DNA of 64,000 nt from RGIG1927 sp045546275 (lineage in GTDB: Bacteria > Bacillota > Clostridia > UMGS1883): NCBI GenBank assembly GCA_045546275.1, contig JAZQCM010000042.1:1-64000 (forward strand), in the 5' to 3' direction. The translations under genes and the position numbers were made by a program. The notes below the pieces were generated by a model, which made no database searches, was not told where the DNA came from, and saw only the letters and a program-made list of their open reading frames with translations. Position 1 is the stretch's first letter, and the number at the start of each line of letters is the position of its first letter. Shown here in pieces: positions 41,526-50,625 of the stretch.

Positions 41526-42503
41526 ATGGCAAACATTCCGATTTTTATCCCTCATGTGGGTTGTAAAAACGAGTGCATTTTTTGCAATCAAAGGTCAATA
41601 ACCGGTGAAAACAGTATACCTTCCTTTACCGAAACCGATAATATTATAAAAGAGCATCTCAAAACTCTTGCCGAAAAACCCCAGATTGCATTTTTCGGAG
41701 GCAGTTTTACAGGTATAGGGGAAGAATTGATGGAGGGGTATTTAAAAATTGCCCATAAGTATGTAAAGGCAGGGAAAGTGTGGGGCATACGCCTTTCGAC
41801 CCGCCCTGATTATATTAACGAAAAAATCCTTGAAATATTAAAACAATACTCCGTTACAAACATTGAACTTGGTGCTCAGAGTCTTGACGATACCATTTTA
41901 AGGCTTGCAAACCGTGGACACGACAGCGAGTGTGTTAAAAAAGCAAGTGAAATGATAGTAGAAGCAGGCTTTAACTTAGGACTGCAAATGATGGTTGGTC
42001 TTCCCGGTGACAGCTACGAAAAAAGCATAGGAACCGCAAAAAAAATTGTTTCCTTTGGTGCGAAGGAAACAAGGATTTACCCCACGGTTATAATAAAAAA
42101 CACAGCACTTAACGAAATGTATGAAAAAAGGGAGTTTACACCATTAAGCTTTGATGAGGCAATTAACATTTCTGCTGATTGCTACAGTATTTTTCATGAA
42201 AACAACGTAAAAGTGTTACGAATAGGACTTCCTGCTTCAGAGCACCTTAAAGAAAGCGTGACGGGCGGTTTTTACCACGAAGCAATAGGCGAAATGGTGT
42301 ATTCAAGAGTTATCCGCAACAACATAGAAAAGTGCGAGGGAAATGCTCTTATAGAATACAACCATAGGTTTTTGAGTAAAGTTTTGGGTCAAAAACGTGA
42401 AAACATAAAATACTTTGAAAAAAAGGGCATACACGTCACTTTAAAAGAGGAAAATTCCCTTCCCGGAGTGCGTATAAACGGAAAAATTGTGTTGACATTT
42501 TGA
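41526..42503 (+). CDS. Elp3-type radical SAM protein
   Basis: This 325-residue radical SAM protein has its cluster motif CKNECIFC at about residues 13-20 and the downstream ELGAQSLDDTILRLANRGHD block typical of the Elp3-like clade. It lacks an acetyltransferase domain, so it is not full Elp3. This family sits downstream of rnc in many Clostridia and has no assigned reaction. The ATG begins 1 base after the rnc stop and uses an AGGTGA site inside rnc. Confidence 0.85.
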   Translation: MANIPIFIPHVGCKNECIFCNQRSITGENSIPSFTETDNIIKEHLKTLAEKPQIAFFGGSFTGIGEELMEGYLKIAHKYVKAGKVWGIRLSTRPDYINEKILEILKQYSVTNIELGAQSLDDTILRLANRGHDSECVKKASEMIVEAGFNLGLQMMVGLPGDSYEKSIGTAKKIVSFGAKETRIYPTVIIKNTALNEMYEKREFTPLSFDEAINISADCYSIFHENNVKVLRIGLPASEHLKESVTGGFYHEAIGEMVYSRVIRNNIEKCEGNALIEYNHRFLSKVLGQKRENIKYFEKKGIHVTLKEENSLPGVRINGKIVLTF

Positions 42504-42553
42504 CATAAAAAATATAAAATAATATGAGTATATATACAAAAGGAGTGACCAAT

Positions 42554-44491
42554 ATGGTAATTAAAGTAACTTTAAGAGACGATGTAAGAGAATTTGAAGC
42601 TCCTATAACCTACATGGATATTGCTAAGAGCATCAGTGACGGCTTAGCACGAACTTGTCTTTGTGCTACAAAAAACGGCGAAACCGTAGGCCTTTTTGAT
42701 ACCCTCACCGAGGATGCCGTAGTTGAATTTAAAAATTTTGATACAGAAGAAGGAAGAAACACTCTCCGCCACAGCGCAAGCCATGTTCTTGCACAGGCTG
42801 TTAAAAGGCTTTTCCCCGAGGTAAAGCTTGCAATCGGTCCTGCAATTGAAAACGGTTTTTATTACGATTTTGACCTTGACAAGGGCTTTTCACCGGAAGA
42901 TCTTGCTAAGATTGAAGCTGAAATGAAAAAGATTGTAAAGGAAAACCTCAGAATTGAACGCTTTGAATTGGAAAGAAAAGAAGCTGTAAAGCTTATGGAA
43001 GAAATGGGCGAGCCCTACAAGGTTGAATTAATTAACGATTTGCCTGAGGATGCTGTTATTTCCTTCTACAAGCAGGGCGATTTTACTGACCTTTGCGCAG
43101 GTCCTCATGTGCCCAACACAGGCTATGTTAAGGCGTTTAAAATAACCAGCACTGCAGGTGCATATTGGAGAGGCAACGAAAAGAACAAAATGCTTACCCG
43201 TATTTACGCAACTGCATTTACAAAAAAGGCAGACATGGAAGAATATCTTCTCCAGGTTGAAGAAGCTAAAAAGCGTGACCACAACAAGTTAGGTCGTGAG
43301 CTTGAACTTTTCACAACAAGTGAATATATCGGTCAGGGTCTTCCCATTCTTCTTCCCAAGGGTGTTGCCATTGTTCAGACATTGCAGCGCTTTGTTGAAG
43401 ACGAAGAAGCAAGACGTGGTTGGCTTCGAACAAAAACTCCTCTTATGGCAAAGAGTGATTTGTATAAAATTTCAGGTCACTGGGACCACTACAAGGACGG
43501 CATGTTCGTTTTAGGCGACGAAGAAAAGGACGACGAGGTTTTTGCACTTCGTCCCATGACTTGTCCCTTCCAGTATCAGGCTTATCTTAACCGTGCACGC
43601 TCTTACCGTGATTTGCCCCTTCGTTACGGCGAAACAAGTACTCTTTTCCGTAATGAAGCAAGTGGCGAAATGCACGGCTTAATCAGAGTAAGACAGTTCA
43701 CAATTTCCGAGGGTCACTTAATGTGTACTCCCGAACAGCTTGCTGATGAATTCAAGAGCTGTTTGGAATTGGCAATTTACATGTTGAAAACATTAGGTCT
43801 TTATGAAGACGTTTCCTACCGTTTCAGCCAGTGGGATCCCGATGACCGTGAAAAGTACATCGGCACAGACGAACAGTGGAACGAAGCTCAGGGCATGATG
43901 AAAGAAATTCTTGACAACCTTGAAATCCCCTATGTTATAGGTGTTGGCGAAGCAGCGTTCTATGGTCCCAAGCTTGACATTCAGATTAAGAATGTTCACG
44001 GCAAGGAAGATACTCTTATTACTCTTCAGATTGACCAGATGCTTGCAGAAAAGTTCGGCATGGTTTACACCGATACTGACGGCACAAAGAAGCATCCCTA
44101 CATTATCCACCGTACAAGTATCGGCTGCTACGAAAGAACACTTGCTCTTCTTATTGAAAAGTATGCAGGTGCATTCCCCACATGGATGGCTCCCGTTCAG
44201 GTTAAGCTTCTTCCCATTGGTGAAGGTCATCGTGAATACTGCCGTGAACTTAACACACGCCTTATCAATATGGGCATCCGCAGCGAGGTTGACGACAGAA
44301 GCGAAAAGATTGGTTACAAAATCCGTGAAGCACAGCTCGAAAAGGTTCCTTACATGCTTGTTGTAGGCGACAAGGAAATGGAAGACGGTGCAGTTGCGGT
44401 TCGTAGCCGTAAGGATGGCGATAAGGGCTCAGTTAAGGTTGATGACTTTATCATGGCTCTCTTAAATGAAATCGCTGAAAAAACAAGATAA
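42554..44491 (+). CDS. thrS: Threonyl-tRNA synthetase
   Basis: This 645-residue class II synthetase has the normal bacterial domain order. The TGS domain covers about 1-62. The editing SAD domain has HSASHVLAQ and CAGPHV. The catalytic core has motif 2 FRNEASGEMHGLIRVRQFT, zinc ligand Cys in PMTCPFQ and motif 3 HRTSIGCYERTLALLIEKY. A C-terminal anticodon-binding domain begins APVQVKLLPIG. The start at 42554 has AAAGGAGTG upstream. No T-box leader precedes it. The gap to the radical SAM gene is only 50 bases. Confidence 0.97.
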   Translation: MVIKVTLRDDVREFEAPITYMDIAKSISDGLARTCLCATKNGETVGLFDTLTEDAVVEFKNFDTEEGRNTLRHSASHVLAQAVKRLFPEVKLAIGPAIENGFYYDFDLDKGFSPEDLAKIEAEMKKIVKENLRIERFELERKEAVKLMEEMGEPYKVELINDLPEDAVISFYKQGDFTDLCAGPHVPNTGYVKAFKITSTAGAYWRGNEKNKMLTRIYATAFTKKADMEEYLLQVEEAKKRDHNKLGRELELFTTSEYIGQGLPILLPKGVAIVQTLQRFVEDEEARRGWLRTKTPLMAKSDLYKISGHWDHYKDGMFVLGDEEKDDEVFALRPMTCPFQYQAYLNRARSYRDLPLRYGETSTLFRNEASGEMHGLIRVRQFTISEGHLMCTPEQLADEFKSCLELAIYMLKTLGLYEDVSYRFSQWDPDDREKYIGTDEQWNEAQGMMKEILDNLEIPYVIGVGEAAFYGPKLDIQIKNVHGKEDTLITLQIDQMLAEKFGMVYTDTDGTKKHPYIIHRTSIGCYERTLALLIEKYAGAFPTWMAPVQVKLLPIGEGHREYCRELNTRLINMGIRSEVDDRSEKIGYKIREAQLEKVPYMLVVGDKEMEDGAVAVRSRKDGDKGSVKVDDFIMALLNEIAEKTR

Positions 44492-44501
44492 ATTAATGAA
44501 T

Positions 44502-44547
44502 AAAAGCCTCCTTGGCAGTAAACAATACTGCCAAAGGAGGTTTTTTT
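44502..44547 (+). terminator. thrS terminator containing the sleB ribosome site
   Basis: A 13-bp stem with one bulged A (44507-44519 with 44527-44540) extends through A-T pairs and ends in seven T. The 3' arm holds GGAGG (44536-44540), which is also the Shine-Dalgarno of the next gene, and the T tract is its spacer to GTG at 44548. Confidence 0.8.
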
Positions 44548-45201
44548 GTGAAAAAAACAATATCATTTGTATTGGTGTGTACATTTATATTGAGCTTTGC
44601 CTTTTTTTATAACTATAAAAGTATTAAAGCATTGTCAAGGCCCGGTTCAAGTGGAAGCGAGGTTACAAAAATCCAGACAAGGCTTAAAAACTGGGGGTAT
44701 TATAAAGGCAAGGTTGACGGCGTGTACGGAAGCGAAACCGAAAAAGCGGTAAAAAGCTTTCAAAGAAAGAACAACCTTGCAGTTGACGGTATTGCAGGCA
44801 GTGCAACCCTTGCTGCCATGGGCATATCATCCTCGTCAAATTCCGCACAGAATAACGACGTGTACCTTCTGGCAAGGGCAATAAACGGTGAGGCGAGAGG
44901 AGAACCTTATTCGGGTCAGGTTGCAGTTGGTGCGGTTATTTTAAACCGTGTCAAGCATCCGTCCTTCCCCAGCACGGTTGCAGGGGTGATTTATCAGCCG
45001 GGCGCCTTTACAGCAGTTGACGACGGGCAAATCGATGCTGCCATGACCTCCTCCTGTGAAAGAGCCGCACGAGATGCATTAAACGGCTGGGACCCCACAG
45101 GCGGTGCAATTTATTACTACAACCCTGTTACCGCAACAAACAAGTGGATACGCTCACGACCTATCATATTAACCATAGGTAAACATGTGTTCTGCCGTTA
45201 A
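44548..45201 (+). CDS. sleB: Spore cortex-lytic enzyme / cell wall hydrolase SleB type
   Basis: This is a 217-residue exported protein. A signal peptide or N-terminal anchor (residues 1-27) precedes a peptidoglycan-binding domain 1 (about 33-92, LKNWGYYKGKVDGVYGSET). A Hydrolase_2 (SleB) lytic domain (about 105-217) has LLARAINGEARGEPYSGQVAVG with the catalytic Glu. SleB is a lytic transglycosylase acting on muramic-lactam cortex at germination. No ypeB follows, so a vegetative role is possible. The start is GTG. Its ribosome site lies in the thrS terminator. Confidence 0.88.
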   Translation: MKKTISFVLVCTFILSFAFFYNYKSIKALSRPGSSGSEVTKIQTRLKNWGYYKGKVDGVYGSETEKAVKSFQRKNNLAVDGIAGSATLAAMGISSSSNSAQNNDVYLLARAINGEARGEPYSGQVAVGAVILNRVKHPSFPSTVAGVIYQPGAFTAVDDGQIDAAMTSSCERAARDALNGWDPTGGAIYYYNPVTATNKWIRSRPIILTIGKHVFCR

Positions 45202-45206
45202 ATTCC

Positions 45207-45235
45207 TTGACTTTTGATGTGCCTTTATATATAAT
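45207..45235 (+). promoter_or_regulatory. Sigma-A promoter of the DUF1292 gene
   Basis: TTGACT (45207-45212) and consensus TATAAT (45230-45235) have 17-base spacing, right after sleB. Confidence 0.85.
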
Positions 45236-45269
45236 TGTTGTATCATAATTATATAAAGGAGTTTTACAA

Positions 45270-45566
45270 ATGGCTGATATCAATAACAACGATATGAACA
45301 TGGAAGAATACGAGCCCGAAATGGTGTCCCTTTTTGACGAAGATGGTAACGAGGTTGAATTTGAACTTTTGGACGTTATCGACTACGAAGGCGACAGCTA
45401 TGCAGTTATGCTTCCTCCCGAAGATAACGAAGTAGTTATCATGCTTTTGGAAGAATTGAACGACGAAGAAGATGTTTATGCACCTGTTGAAGACGACGAA
45501 ACTCTCACAGCAGTGTTCGAAGCGTTCAAGGAAAAGTATAAGGACGAATTTAATTTTGAAGACTAA
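45270..45566 (+). CDS. DUF1292 family protein
   Basis: This 98-residue very acidic protein matches DUF1292 (B. subtilis YrzB type), with the core VSLFDEDGNEVEFELLDVIDY and a later GDSYAVMLP. The family is widespread in Firmicutes, often near ruvX and alaS, and has no known function. The ATG has AAAGGAG upstream. The gene has a strong promoter and its own terminator. Confidence 0.9.
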   Translation: MADINNNDMNMEEYEPEMVSLFDEDGNEVEFELLDVIDYEGDSYAVMLPPEDNEVVIMLLEELNDEEDVYAPVEDDETLTAVFEAFKEKYKDEFNFED

Positions 45567-45590
45567 AAAAAGAGCCTCGGCTCTTTTTTT
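45565..45590 (+). terminator. Terminator after the DUF1292 gene
   Basis: The stem AAAAAAAGAGCC with GGCTCTTTTTTT begins at the stop codon and has a very short loop. Confidence 0.85.
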
Positions 45591-45604
45591 GTTTGTTAAA
45601 ATAA

Positions 45605-45633
45605 TTGCAATGGTCATGAAAGTGTGGTAAAAT
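45605..45633 (+). promoter_or_regulatory. Sigma-A promoter of the ricin/GH43-like gene
   Basis: TTGCAA (45605-45610) and TAAAAT (45628-45633) are 17 bases apart. The ribosome site GGAGAGG and ATG follow at 45658. Confidence 0.65.
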
Positions 45634-45657
45634 TGTTTTATTGAAAGGAGAGGTTTT

Positions 45658-48600
45658 ATGAAAAAAGTTTTTAGTTTAATTATTGCGGTAATTATGGCAC
45701 TTTCTATAGTTCCTGCAATGGCAGAGGAAGCTTCTTCAAGTGTTTTGTTAAATGGTGAAAAAGCTCCCTTTGAAATTTTAAACGGCTATGTGCCCGTACG
45801 AGCTTTTGCCGACAGCTTAGGCTTAACTGTAAAGTGGGACAACGACAACCGCTGTGTAGTGGCGAATGACGGCGGAACTGAGGTTATTGTACCCATAGGC
45901 AAAAAGTGGGTGCAGAGAGCAGGCTTAAAGCAGTCAATTGACAAGGAAAGCATTATTATTAATGATTTGTCCTACCTGCCTCTTGACGCTTTAAAGGGCT
46001 TTAATGCAACCTATGGTGGCGATGAAAGCCTGGTTACAATTGAAAAGTCCGTTTTTGAAGGCAAGTATGTAAAGCTTATTCAAAACGGCAAGGCGCTTAT
46101 GCCCAATGAAAGCGGCAGTATTGTTATGGAAATTGTTTCTGAAAACGACGCACAGGAATGGAAGTTTACTTCCCGCGGCAGTGGTGTGTACCGTTTTGAA
46201 AACAAGAGCACAAAAAAGGCAATTGACGTACCCAGCGACAGTAAAGATGCAGGCAAGGCGCTTATTCAGTATTCCTTCACAGGTGGCGGAAACCAGAACT
46301 ATGTGCCCGTACGAAACAGTGATGGTACATATTTAATCCAGTGCTACAACTCAAAGCTTTTTATGACAGTTGGCGAGGATAACACAGTCACCCAGGAAGA
46401 ATTAACAGGTAACGATAACCAGAAGTTTATTTTAGAGGTTGCAGGCGTAGGCGAAGTAACGAGTGATACTATTGCTCCCGATACCGAAAAAGACCCCTAT
46501 GACGGTAAGTTTGTAACGGTTGACGGCGAAATTTACCGTGTTATCTTAGTGGGCGATGAATATGAAATAACAAACAAAAAAACAGGCGAAAAAGCCGAAA
46601 TTGATTTAGAAAATGCATCTGTTGCAACACTTAACGATGTAGATTACGGCGAAAGCAAGTTTGTAGGCGGTAAGTTTATCACTCTTACAATGAACGGCAA
46701 AAACTTGATTGTTGACGAAGATACAAACGAAATTGCTCTTTCCGATAAAACAGATGAAGTTGCACAGTGGGAAGCTGTTGCAGTAGGCAGTACAGCATTC
46801 ACGCTTGTCAACAAAAAAACAGGTAAGGCAATTGACGTGCCCAACGAAAGCAAGGAAGCGGGAATTAAGCTTTCCCAGTACACATCAAACAAAAAGAACC
46901 ACCAGATTTACTCCTTTGAAAAAGCAGATGGTGGATATAAGCTTAAAAACAAAAACTCCGAAATGTTCCTTACAATTAAGGATGGTATTGCATACCAGGA
47001 AGAGGCTGGTGACAAAAACCAGGTATTCACCTATGAAATCGTAGGCGAAAGCAATGCGAAAATGGTTGCAATCACAGCAACACCCTTTGTATTAAAGGGC
47101 GATGAAAAAGTAACTAACGTAAAACTCCAGTGGAACGAGGTTATCGGTGCAACAAAATACGACATTTATAAATCCGTTGATGATGGTGAATATGTTCTTT
47201 TCGACGCATTAACAGGCTTTACTGTTGACGATTACGATCTGGAAATGGGCAAGAGCTACACATACCGTGTGTATGCATCGGATAATAATGGGCTTATAGG
47301 CTATGCGGAAACAGAGCAATTCACACCCTACGAAATGCCTCTTGACATGAAGAGCACAACAAACCTTGAACCTTCCGGTATGAGCACACCCGGTGGCGGA
47401 ATGAAAGATGCCAGCGGCACATACTACCGCTTCAGCCAGACTGGAAGAAAAGACGGCGGTAAAGGCTTTGGTCAGGTAACCATGAGCACTTCAACTGATG
47501 GCGTTACATACACAGACCCTGTTATCATCATGACAGTTGACGACATTTTAGCCCATGAAACCTGTAAGGACATAAAGGACATCCGCTTTGAAAGCGTAAA
47601 CTTCAAGTACAACCCCAAGGCTAATAACTTTGGCTTTATAGCTCATGCAGAGCCCGGTAGCGGTGGCTATGACTTTGCAAGAATTTCTATTGCAACCTAC
47701 ACTCCCGGGGACGAAAAAATGGTGTTCCACGGCTGTGTTCGCCCCGGTGGCGATGATATTCGTGACCTTAACACCTTTATTGACGATGACGGCACAGGCT
47801 ACATTATGGGCGCAACTCATGGCAATGCAGACCTTGGAATTTATCGCTTGAAGGAAGACTGGTCAGGTGTTGAAAAACGAATTGCTCTTTTAAATCCCGG
47901 AAAATGGAGAGAGCTTCCCAACATTTTAAAGGTTGACAATTACTATTACCTCTTCACATCAGGCTGTGCAGGCTGGTATCCCACACCCGGTATGTACAAC
48001 TCCGCTACTAACATGGAAGGCCCCTGGAGCGATTTGAGAAACGTTGGTAACCTTACAACCTTCTCCTCTCAGTCAGGCTACGGCTTCTACCTTAAAAAGG
48101 ACAGCGAAAACTACATGATGAACTCCTACCGCTGGATGGGCAACTGGAAGGATGCAACACTCAAAACAACACAGTCGCTCCGTTTCCCCATTAAGGTGAG
48201 CGAAGGTTATGCATTCTACGACTATTTTGAAGAACTGCTTTACAACTGGGAGGAAGATGTTGTAGTGCCCGTACAGCGTGGCAGAATACTTTCCCAGAAC
48301 CGTCCCACAAGCTACGGAAAGAATGCAAACGACGGTAATTACAAGTCCCAGTGGAGTGTTGACACAACCTGGCCCTACACTTGGGAGGTTGACTTAGGAC
48401 AAACATACAACGTAAACCAGGTGCAGATTTCATGGCTTATCCGCATAGGCAGTGAGCCTTACTACAACTACATTATTGAAGGCAGTGAAGACGGCGTTAA
48501 CTACACAAAGCTGGTGGATAAGAGTAGTGGCTACACTGATTACGGCTTTACTGTAGACAACTGCATGGGCAAGGCAAGATATGTACGAGTAACTGTAAAT

Positions 48601-48672
48601 AACGCAAAGCCCAGAAGCGGTGAAAATAATTATCCCTCAACCTTCTACGAAATTAAGGTGATGGGCAGATAA
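45658..48672 (+). CDS. Secreted multidomain protein: stalk, two ricin-type, Fn3, GH43-like propeller, discoidin
   Basis: This 1004-residue exported protein starts with a signal peptide (1-22). A copper-amine-oxidase-N-like domain covers about 28-130 (NGYVPVRAFADSLGL). Two ricin-type beta-trefoil segments follow at about 135-262 and 336-468, each with KAIDVP. A fibronectin type III domain (about 469-560, YRVYASDNNGL) precedes a GH43/beta-propeller-like region (about 561-870, FIDDDGTGYIMGATHGN). A C-terminal F5/8 type C (CBM32-like) domain runs from about 875 to 1004. The architecture implies glycan binding and possibly arabinan- or xylan-type hydrolysis. I could not confirm the GH43 catalytic triad by eye, so activity is inferred. 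There is no SLH anchor. Confidence 0.75.
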   Translation: MKKVFSLIIAVIMALSIVPAMAEEASSSVLLNGEKAPFEILNGYVPVRAFADSLGLTVKWDNDNRCVVANDGGTEVIVPIGKKWVQRAGLKQSIDKESIIINDLSYLPLDALKGFNATYGGDESLVTIEKSVFEGKYVKLIQNGKALMPNESGSIVMEIVSENDAQEWKFTSRGSGVYRFENKSTKKAIDVPSDSKDAGKALIQYSFTGGGNQNYVPVRNSDGTYLIQCYNSKLFMTVGEDNTVTQEELTGNDNQKFILEVAGVGEVTSDTIAPDTEKDPYDGKFVTVDGEIYRVILVGDEYEITNKKTGEKAEIDLENASVATLNDVDYGESKFVGGKFITLTMNGKNLIVDEDTNEIALSDKTDEVAQWEAVAVGSTAFTLVNKKTGKAIDVPNESKEAGIKLSQYTSNKKNHQIYSFEKADGGYKLKNKNSEMFLTIKDGIAYQEEAGDKNQVFTYEIVGESNAKMVAITATPFVLKGDEKVTNVKLQWNEVIGATKYDIYKSVDDGEYVLFDALTGFTVDDYDLEMGKSYTYRVYASDNNGLIGYAETEQFTPYEMPLDMKSTTNLEPSGMSTPGGGMKDASGTYYRFSQTGRKDGGKGFGQVTMSTSTDGVTYTDPVIIMTVDDILAHETCKDIKDIRFESVNFKYNPKANNFGFIAHAEPGSGGYDFARISIATYTPGDEKMVFHGCVRPGGDDIRDLNTFIDDDGTGYIMGATHGNADLGIYRLKEDWSGVEKRIALLNPGKWRELPNILKVDNYYYLFTSGCAGWYPTPGMYNSATNMEGPWSDLRNVGNLTTFSSQSGYGFYLKKDSENYMMNSYRWMGNWKDATLKTTQSLRFPIKVSEGYAFYDYFEELLYNWEEDVVVPVQRGRILSQNRPTSYGKNANDGNYKSQWSVDTTWPYTWEVDLGQTYNVNQVQISWLIRIGSEPYYNYIIEGSEDGVNYTKLVDKSSGYTDYGFTVDNCMGKARYVRVTVNNAKPRSGENNYPSTFYEIKVMGR

Positions 48673-48679
48673 AGCAAAC

Positions 48680-48709
48680 AAAAATGAGCGACTGTTGTCG
48701 CTCATTTTT
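48680..48709. terminator. Bidirectional terminator before the DUF3298 gene
   Basis: A 13-bp stem (AAAAATGAGCGAC with GTCGCTCATTTTT) has a 4-base loop and lies between two convergent genes. Confidence 0.88.
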
Positions 48710-49495
48710 TTATCTTGGAATTTCAATTATAAGTGGTGCATCAATATATTCGTTAAATTCTTCTTCCGGGAAGAAAAGATGAACTGTGCCGTTTTGAATA
48801 TAATATTCAAAATCCAATGCATCGTAATTATCTAACGAACGCTTGAACGCATAAAGGGTGTTGTATTCATCCTTTTTGTTTTCATCGGCATATTTTTCGT
48901 CAACGTATTCAATAATCTTATCCTTTATGTATTTACTTGTTTTTGCATATGTCATTGAAAAAACATCAGTAAGAAGAAGCTGTTTGCCTGTGGAAAGGCT
49001 GAAATTAAAGACGGAAAAGCCTTCTTCGCCCAACGATGAGGTTTCAACCATTTTAATGCTTAAAATACTGCCCTCGTTTGTAAGAACTTCAGCTTTGCAA
49101 TTGTATTTAATCTCATCTGTGTCATCGGAAGATACAAGCTTTGTTTTTGCAATGCAGTTTTTAAAATACTCTTCACAGCTTTTTTCAATGGCAGAGTTGA
49201 TTATGTTAATATTTTCGGTAACAGTGTCAATAACGGGTAAATCATAGCTCATTAAAGATTCAATTTCCCCAACCTGCTCTGTACGCTTTTCGGTTTTTGT
49301 TTTAATTTTTGCGCTTTCTACGTACTCAAAATTCATGTTGGTAAAAGAATGCACATTAATAAAGTTTTTATTTTCGGTTGCATCCTCTAAGCTTTGCTGA
49401 TACTCGGTAATGTGGTTGCTTAAAAAAGAGGAGGTTGCAAAAAATGTGCCTGCAAAAATTATTAAAATGATAACAGGAAAAATAAATTTCTTCAT
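48710..49495 (-). CDS. DUF3298 domain exported protein
   Basis: This 261-residue protein has one N-terminal hydrophobic segment (signal anchor, about 4-25) and an extracytoplasmic region. The C-terminal part matches the DUF3298 pattern (TGKQLLLTDVF, then YYIQNGTVHLFFPEEEF), shared with RsiV-type anti-sigma factors and PdaC. There is no enzymatic domain and no sigma factor gene next to it. Function is unknown. The ATG is preceded by GCGAGG. Confidence 0.75.
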   Translation of the reverse strand: MKKFIFPVIILIIFAGTFFATSSFLSNHITEYQQSLEDATENKNFINVHSFTNMNFEYVESAKIKTKTEKRTEQVGEIESLMSYDLPVIDTVTENINIINSAIEKSCEEYFKNCIAKTKLVSSDDTDEIKYNCKAEVLTNEGSILSIKMVETSSLGEEGFSVFNFSLSTGKQLLLTDVFSMTYAKTSKYIKDKIIEYVDEKYADENKKDEYNTLYAFKRSLDNYDALDFEYYIQNGTVHLFFPEEEFNEYIDAPLIIEIPR

Positions 49496-49530
49496 TTACA
49501 AAACCTCGCAAATTTGGATTGGTAACATTT

Positions 49531-49559
49531 ATGTTAGCATAGTTGACGGTTTTTGTCAA
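49531..49559 (-). promoter_or_regulatory. Possible sigma-A promoter of the DUF3298 gene
   Basis: On the minus strand TTGACA (49559-49554) and TAACAT (49536-49531) are 17 bases apart. The -10 is imperfect. Confidence 0.5.
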
Positions 49560-49595
49560 TTTGTTTGTGCCTAACTTATAATAACAATGCAACAA

Positions 49596-49625
49596 AAAAA
49601 CCTCGAAGAATTCTTCGAGGTTTTT
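49596..49625 (-). terminator. Terminator of rplM-rpsI
   Basis: The 30-base sequence is a perfect palindrome (AAAAACCTCGAAGAA and its complement), located 20 bases after the rpsI stop. Confidence 0.88.
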
Positions 49626-49644
49626 GTATAGATAAAATATGAAG

Positions 49645-50040
49645 TTATCTCTTTGAGAACTGAGGAGCGCGTCTTGCTGCCTTCAAACCGTACTTCTTTC
49701 TTTCCTTCATTCTGGGGTCTCTTGTTAAGAAACCAGCCTTCTTGAGGTCAGAACGGTATGCTTCTTCATCAACCTTCAAAAGTGCACGAGCTACACCGTG
49801 ACGGATAGCACCTGCCTGGCCTGTAAAGCCACCACCCTGTACGTTACAAATTACGTCGAACTTTTCGAGTGTGTTTGTAAGAACGAGAGGCTGACGGATA
49901 ATAACCTTAAGTGTTTCAAGACCAAAGTAATCGTCAATAGTTCTCTTGTTGATTACGATGTTACCTGTGCCGGGTACAAGACGTACTCTTGCAACGGACT
50001 TCTTTCTTCTACCTGTACCGAAATACTGTGTTACTGCCAT
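49645..50040 (-). CDS. rpsI: 30S ribosomal protein S9
   Basis: This 131-residue S9 protein is recognised by YFGTGRRKKSVARVRLVPG at the start, GGGFTGQAGAIRHGVARAL in the middle and the basic tail RRAPQFSKR, which reaches the P-site tRNA. It is encoded 15 bases after rplM, the standard pair. Confidence 0.98.
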   Translation of the reverse strand: MAVTQYFGTGRRKKSVARVRLVPGTGNIVINKRTIDDYFGLETLKVIIRQPLVLTNTLEKFDVICNVQGGGFTGQAGAIRHGVARALLKVDEEAYRSDLKKAGFLTRDPRMKERKKYGLKAARRAPQFSKR

Positions 50041-50055
50041 TATTAGTTACCTCCC

Positions 50056-50493
50056 TTACTTAATTTCGCCATTCCATGCTTCAGGCATCTGAGCTGCGTT
50101 CTTGTGTTCTGCGCCCTTGTATACTCTAAGACGAGTAAGTGCCTTTGCACCGAGGCTTGTCTTGGGGAGCATACCCTTAACTGCAAGGTACATTGCTCTG
50201 TCGGAACGATTAGCCATCATATCCTTAGCGGATACTTCCTTAAGGCCGCCTACCCAACCTGTGTGGTGACGGTACATTTTCTGGTTAAGCTTGTTACCTG
50301 TGAGTACTGCTTCATCACAGTTTACGATGATTACGTGATCGCCGCAATCTGCATGAGGTGTAAATGTGGGCTTATTCTTACCGCGAAGGAGGCTTGCAGC
50401 TTCTGCAGCAACTCTACCTACGCTCTTGCCGGATGCATCAATGATGTACCAGTTTCTCTTAACTGTACCGGCATTTTCCATATAGCTTTTCAT
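50056..50493 (-). CDS. rplM: 50S ribosomal protein L13
   Basis: This 145-residue L13 has the typical VDASGKSVGRVAAEAASLLRG start region and MLPKTSLGAKALTRLRVYKG block. It is a large-subunit protein needed early in assembly. The ATG follows GGAGG. It is first in the rplM-rpsI operon. No L13 leader structure was recognised in its roughly 60-base leader. Confidence 0.98.
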   Translation of the reverse strand: MKSYMENAGTVKRNWYIIDASGKSVGRVAAEAASLLRGKNKPTFTPHADCGDHVIIVNCDEAVLTGNKLNQKMYRHHTGWVGGLKEVSAKDMMANRSDRAMYLAVKGMLPKTSLGAKALTRLRVYKGAEHKNAAQMPEAWNGEIK

Positions 50494-50561
50494 AGTGAAA
50501 TCCTCCGTTTATATATTTGAAATTGAACCTTTTTTGTCGGTTTTTTCTTTCAGCATGTTGT

Positions 50562-50590
50562 ATTTTAACTTATGGAGTAAAAAATGTCAA
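50562..50590 (-). promoter_or_regulatory. Sigma-A promoter of rplM-rpsI
   Basis: On the minus strand perfect TTGACA (50590-50585) and TAAAAT (50567-50562) have 17-base spacing. Confidence 0.8.
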
Positions 50591-50625
50591 CACCTTTTTA
50601 ATAAAAAAATAAAAAGTTTTATGTT

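Noticed and set aside
42504..42553. T-box riboswitch before thrS
   Set aside because: Only 50 bases separate thrS from the previous gene, with no room for a T-box leader.
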